The position numbers and the translations under genes are program-made. From contig BPJO01000005.1 in NCBI GenBank assembly GCA_026004655.1, positions 1 to 64,000 on the forward strand: 64,000 nt of DNA, written 5' to 3'. The DNA is from Phycisphaerae bacterium (GTDB lineage: Bacteria; Planctomycetota; Phycisphaerae; Tepidisphaerales; Tepidisphaeraceae). Positions 61,363 to 64,000 of this stretch are shown piece after piece (position 1 is the stretch's first letter; each line of letters starts with the position of its first letter). Under the pieces are notes generated by a model. That model ran no database searches and had not been told where the DNA came from. It saw only the letters and a program-made list of their open reading frames with translations.

Positions 61363-62547
61363 ATGAGACTGTCCAGTCTGATTTTCGTGGGAATGATTCT
61401 GTTGCTTGGGAGCAATTTTGCCCTGGCAAACCGATCCGTGCGCCTGATCACCGTCGGTCCCGGAGACGCGGTGTGGGAAAAATTCGGACATAACATGATC
61501 GAAATCGCCTCCGACCCTGCCTACGGCGAGGACGTGGTATTCAACTGGGGATTGTTCGACTTCAATCAACCTCACTTCATCGGTCGGTTTATCCAAGGAA
61601 AAATGCTGTACACGATGGCAGCTCTTCGGTCCGAGCCAACGCTGGAGGAGTATCGAGCGCAGAATCGTTCGATTCTGGTTCAGGAGCTGGATCTGACTGA
61701 CCAGGAAATTGACCGACTCATCGCGTTATGTGAATGGAACCGTCTGCCCGAGAATCGGGATTACCGATACGACTATTTCAGGGACAACTGCTCGACCCGC
61801 GTGCGGGATGCTCTCGATCGCGCCACGCAAGGTCGGGTCCACCAGTTGCTCGCAGGACAACCAACGCCTCGATCGATGACATATCGAGATCATTCGATTC
61901 GTTTGACACAGGAGTCGTTCTGGTTGTCGATCGGGATTGATTTTGCGCTAGGACCCTCCTGTGACAGGGTTTTGGACCAATGGGATGAAGCTTTTTTACC
62001 CGAACGGTTAGCCGATTTCGTTAAACCGATGGTTCGCACGTCGTGGTCGGCTTCGGACAGTACGCGTCCACCGGGGTCTGTGAGCGTGCCCGATCGTTCA
62101 TGGTTGATGCTCCTGATAGGCGTGATCTGGGCGGGGGGAATCTTGGGGTTGGAACGGTGGGGAAATAAAGTTCTTCGACGAGTAGGGATCGGTTTGACCG
62201 TTGCGTGGTGGGTATTGGCTACGATCGGGGGGATATTCATGCTTTATGTCTGGGTTTTGACCGATCACACAGCCGGTTACGCGAACCAGAATCTTTTGCA
62301 TTTTTCACCGCTGTCTCTGGTGATTCTGCTGTCGTGGGGGATGAGTCGTTTCGGATGGTCAGGGCGAACTTCGTCTTTTTTGGTCGGAATGGTGGGAGTA
62401 ACGGTTTTTCTGTCGGTGTTGGGATTGGGATTGAAAGTAGGGGGTATTCTTTCGCAAGCGAATCTACATTTTATTTTGTTGGCCTTGCCGATGAACGGGG
62501 TATCGGGATTGACGGTCTTGCGTTCGATCGGTCTACTGAAAGCATGA
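61363..62547 (+). CDS. DUF4105 (Lnb N-terminal periplasmic domain-like) membrane protein
   Basis: This 394-residue protein has a signal peptide, then a periplasmic domain: LITVGPGDAVWEKFGHNMIE, VFNWGLFDFNQPHFIGRFIQ, YRYDYFRDNCSTRVRDALDR with a candidate catalytic Cys and the His of FGHN. The C-terminal part has about five helices, including TDHTAGYANQNLLHFSPLSL, a motif of DUF4105. The domain is thought to be papain-like (NlpC/P60 circular type) and may act on wall or lipid amide bonds; activity is not proven. The stop overlaps the next gene by ATGA. Confidence 0.85.
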   Translation: MRLSSLIFVGMILLLGSNFALANRSVRLITVGPGDAVWEKFGHNMIEIASDPAYGEDVVFNWGLFDFNQPHFIGRFIQGKMLYTMAALRSEPTLEEYRAQNRSILVQELDLTDQEIDRLIALCEWNRLPENRDYRYDYFRDNCSTRVRDALDRATQGRVHQLLAGQPTPRSMTYRDHSIRLTQESFWLSIGIDFALGPSCDRVLDQWDEAFLPERLADFVKPMVRTSWSASDSTRPPGSVSVPDRSWLMLLIGVIWAGGILGLERWGNKVLRRVGIGLTVAWWVLATIGGIFMLYVWVLTDHTAGYANQNLLHFSPLSLVILLSWGMSRFGWSGRTSSFLVGMVGVTVFLSVLGLGLKVGGILSQANLHFILLALPMNGVSGLTVLRSIGLLKA

Positions 62548-63617
62548 ACAAGTGGTGGTTGATTGGGTGTTGGGTTTTGGGATGTCTGGTCGCAGGGTGT
62601 GGTGGAAAGGCTGCGTCAAAGGAAAAACCGGTATTCATTCCACCGCCGAAACCTCCTATTCCTCCGCCGGCACGGGTGGATCAAGCCATCGATGTGACGT
62701 TGCGTAGCCAGGCCATCGGAGAACTGAATCGGGCCTACCATCACCCGGATGATGTTATCCGGGCCAATGCGATCGAAGCGACCCAGCGGGCTATCGGGGT
62801 GGCTGGCGCACCTGCCGTTCTTAACGCGCTGCAGGACCCTTCGCCTCTGGTTCGTTTTGCCGCTTCGATGGCTGTGGGCGAACTCCAGCTACGAGAGGCT
62901 CAACCCCGATTGCTGACCAATCTCCGAACCCTTGATCAGCTCGAGACCGAGGCTTCCAACAGTTCAGACAGTTTCGAACGTGCCGAAGCCCGGCGTGTGT
63001 TATCCGTTTCCGAGCAGATCGGCATCCGATACGCGCTTCATAAGCTCGGAGTCACGCGGTATTCCCATGACCTGGAAAAGTTTGCTATCGATCGCAGCCC
63101 GCGGGTCCGCGCCAATACCGTCATGGTCCTTGGTTTGCTGGGTGAAAAAAGTGCCCTCAAAATCCTCGCAACCACGACCAATGATCCTGATCCGTCCGTA
63201 CAGCTGCAGTCGGTCGAAGCTAGGTACAAACTCGGTGACCAGACCGCCTTGGAAGACTTGGCGGTGGCTTCGGTGAGCAAGTTCCCTGACGATCAAATTA
63301 TCGCATTGCTGGCACTGGGATCCAGTAAAGATGAACGGAATGCCCGTCTGATTTCGGGAAAACTGACCAGCGATTATATGGAAGTGAGTCTGGCAGCAGC
63401 CCGGGCGCTAGGCATGCTCGGAAATGACTTAGGCATGGGTGTGGCCTTGAAGGCCGTTGAGTCCAAAGAACCTCGTCAACGGGCTTTGGCCGCTTTGGCA
63501 CTTGGGGCCATCGGTCGGACCGATGCCCAAGATGAGTTGGCTCGACTGTTAAGGGATTCAGATGCCTCGGTCCGACTATCAGCCGCCCAGGCGATTCTGC
63601 AACTAAAGGCCGGATAA
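62544..63617 (+). CDS. HEAT-repeat lipoprotein
   Basis: The ATG at 62544 overlaps the DUF4105 stop. The lipobox is WVLGCLVAGC (Cys near residue 19), followed by a Pro-rich stretch (FIPPPKPPIPPPARV) and about eight HEAT/PBS-lyase-type repeats such as LNALQDPSPLVRFAASMAVG, FAIDRSPRVRANTVMVLGLL, ATTTNDPDPSVQLQSVEARY and LLRDSDASVRLSAAQAILQL. The 357-residue protein is a helical scaffold anchored to the envelope. The track start upstream lies inside the DUF4105 gene and is not used. It is translationally coupled to that gene, so they probably act together. Confidence 0.9.
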   Translation: MNKWWLIGCWVLGCLVAGCGGKAASKEKPVFIPPPKPPIPPPARVDQAIDVTLRSQAIGELNRAYHHPDDVIRANAIEATQRAIGVAGAPAVLNALQDPSPLVRFAASMAVGELQLREAQPRLLTNLRTLDQLETEASNSSDSFERAEARRVLSVSEQIGIRYALHKLGVTRYSHDLEKFAIDRSPRVRANTVMVLGLLGEKSALKILATTTNDPDPSVQLQSVEARYKLGDQTALEDLAVASVSKFPDDQIIALLALGSSKDERNARLISGKLTSDYMEVSLAAARALGMLGNDLGMGVALKAVESKEPRQRALAALALGAIGRTDAQDELARLLRDSDASVRLSAAQAILQLKAG

Positions 63618-63815
63618 ACGGTCACCCTCTCCGGAGGTTTCTACGGTCGGTTCGTCGGAACCTGACGCGACGGATCTGCTCGATTGGGGTGCTCCGAAAG
63701 AGCAAGAAATGATTAAAACGATTAAAGGACACACGCCTGTGGATCCGAACGTACGGAAGTTTTACTTCCGTTTCGGTGGGTCGTACAGCTCCATGGTAAG
63801 GCACTGGTTTTGAGG
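63618..63815. other. 198-bp spacer with a hairpin
   Basis: No gene is supported. ACGGAAGT-TTT-ACTTCCGT (63753-63771) is a perfect 8-bp hairpin followed by TT and could end the HEAT lipoprotein transcript or the convergent YbaB transcript. Confidence 0.5.
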
Positions 63816-64000
63816 TTAAGTACCCGGGATCATGCCCGGCGGAAGCCCTAAACCGGCGGTCAGCTTCATCATTTCTTCCTGCACGCCGGAGGCGGCTTTG
63901 CTTTGGGCCGCAGAAATGGCAGCGACGATCAGATCTTCTAGAAGCTCCGTATCAGTTGGATCGATTTTTTGTTTATCGATTCGAACTTTCACGACTTCCA
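63816..64000 (-). CDS. YbaB/EbfC-family nucleoid-associated protein, C-terminal part
   Basis: The minus strand is open from the window edge to TAA at 63818-63816. The 61 visible residues read KVRIDKQKIDPTDTELLEDL, then IVAAISAAQSKAASGVQEEM and MKLTAGLGLPPGMIPGT. This is the typical end of EbfC/YbaB: a short strand, L-x-D-L-I-x-A-A helix and the GLGLPPG tail. The N-terminal part lies beyond the window. YbaB binds DNA non-specifically and is often next to dnaX and recR, which should lie upstream (outside the window). Confidence 0.9.
   Translation of the reverse strand, partial: EVVKVRIDKQKIDPTDTELLEDLIVAAISAAQSKAASGVQEEMMKLTAGLGLPPGMIPGT

Noticed and set aside
1-64000. CRISPR arrays, tRNA, rRNA, insertion sequences or integron sites
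   Set aside because: I saw no regularly spaced repeats, no T-loop/acceptor patterns, no rRNA core sequences and no transposase gene.

Overview
The window looks like a chromosomal segment of a planctomycete, most likely of the Phycisphaerae type. The best single clue is the secreted protein at 45170-46675, whose N-terminus carries the LENRQLLA sorting motif typical of planctomycete extracellular proteins. Supporting clues are a sparse division cluster (mraZ, rsmH, an FtsL-like protein), a divergent planctomycete-style sigma factor, a pcnB/cca-type gene, and housekeeping genes spread out singly rather than in large operons. I see no rRNA, tRNA, CRISPR array, insertion sequence or prophage. Almost everything is core metabolism, envelope or regulation.

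Layout. 1-4.5 kb: HemX/CcsA-like protein, hemA and a polytopic glycosyltransferase-like gene. 4.5-9.2 kb: a lone flagellin, then a serine hydrolase, a DtxR/MntR-type regulator with a FeoA domain, and TerC (probable manganese homeostasis). 9.2-14 kb: a family-4 glycosidase, then an AI-2E-type permease with a YqjD/YqjE-like stress cluster. 14-19.4 kb: guaB, two small lipoproteins, a SEDS (FtsW/RodA) gene and small membrane proteins. 19.4-24.4 kb: paired DnaA boxes, MraZ-type operator repeats, mraZ, a structured non-coding stretch, rsmH, a LysM protein, an FtsL-like protein, a Cys-rich mini-protein and a Xer recombinase. 24.4-31.6 kb: sigma factor, PspF-like sigma-54 activator, HtrA protease, rhamnulokinase and an amidohydrolase. 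31.6-45 kb: hydrolase, DUF1444, phytoene/squalene synthase, cyclophilin, panD, ilvE, MmcB-like nuclease, MshEN protein, EEP phosphatase, dgkA, hisB, site-2 protease, leuB-miaA, hsp20 behind a sigma-54-like promoter, queG and pyrE. 45-64 kb: LENRQLLA metalloprotease-like protein, acpP-fabF, fliN, tRNA nucleotidyltransferase, PQQ-type dehydrogenase, aldo/keto reductase, HEAT/TPR protein, SNase, IspD-like protein, TauE, a PurS-PurS-PurL fusion, a gluzincin-like peptidase, DUF4105 and HEAT proteins, and the C-terminus of a YbaB/EbfC protein.

The most striking global pattern is that ten genes are broken by frameshifts. In every case I could restore the family-consistent frame by removing bases (usually one from a homopolymer); none needed a base added. 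I count about 36 extra bases, clustered in a few stretches (7.6-7.75, 9.75-10.7, 18.1-18.3 and 30.0-31.2 kb), while tens of kb elsewhere are clean. This strand- and function-independent, insertion-only signature points to sequencing or assembly error rather than gene decay, so I annotate these as CDS with the broken positions noted. The most promising biology is at 19.4-20.7 kb (DnaA boxes, MraZ operator, possible new RNA) and in the sigma-54 link between the activator at 26 kb and hsp20 at 42.5 kb.
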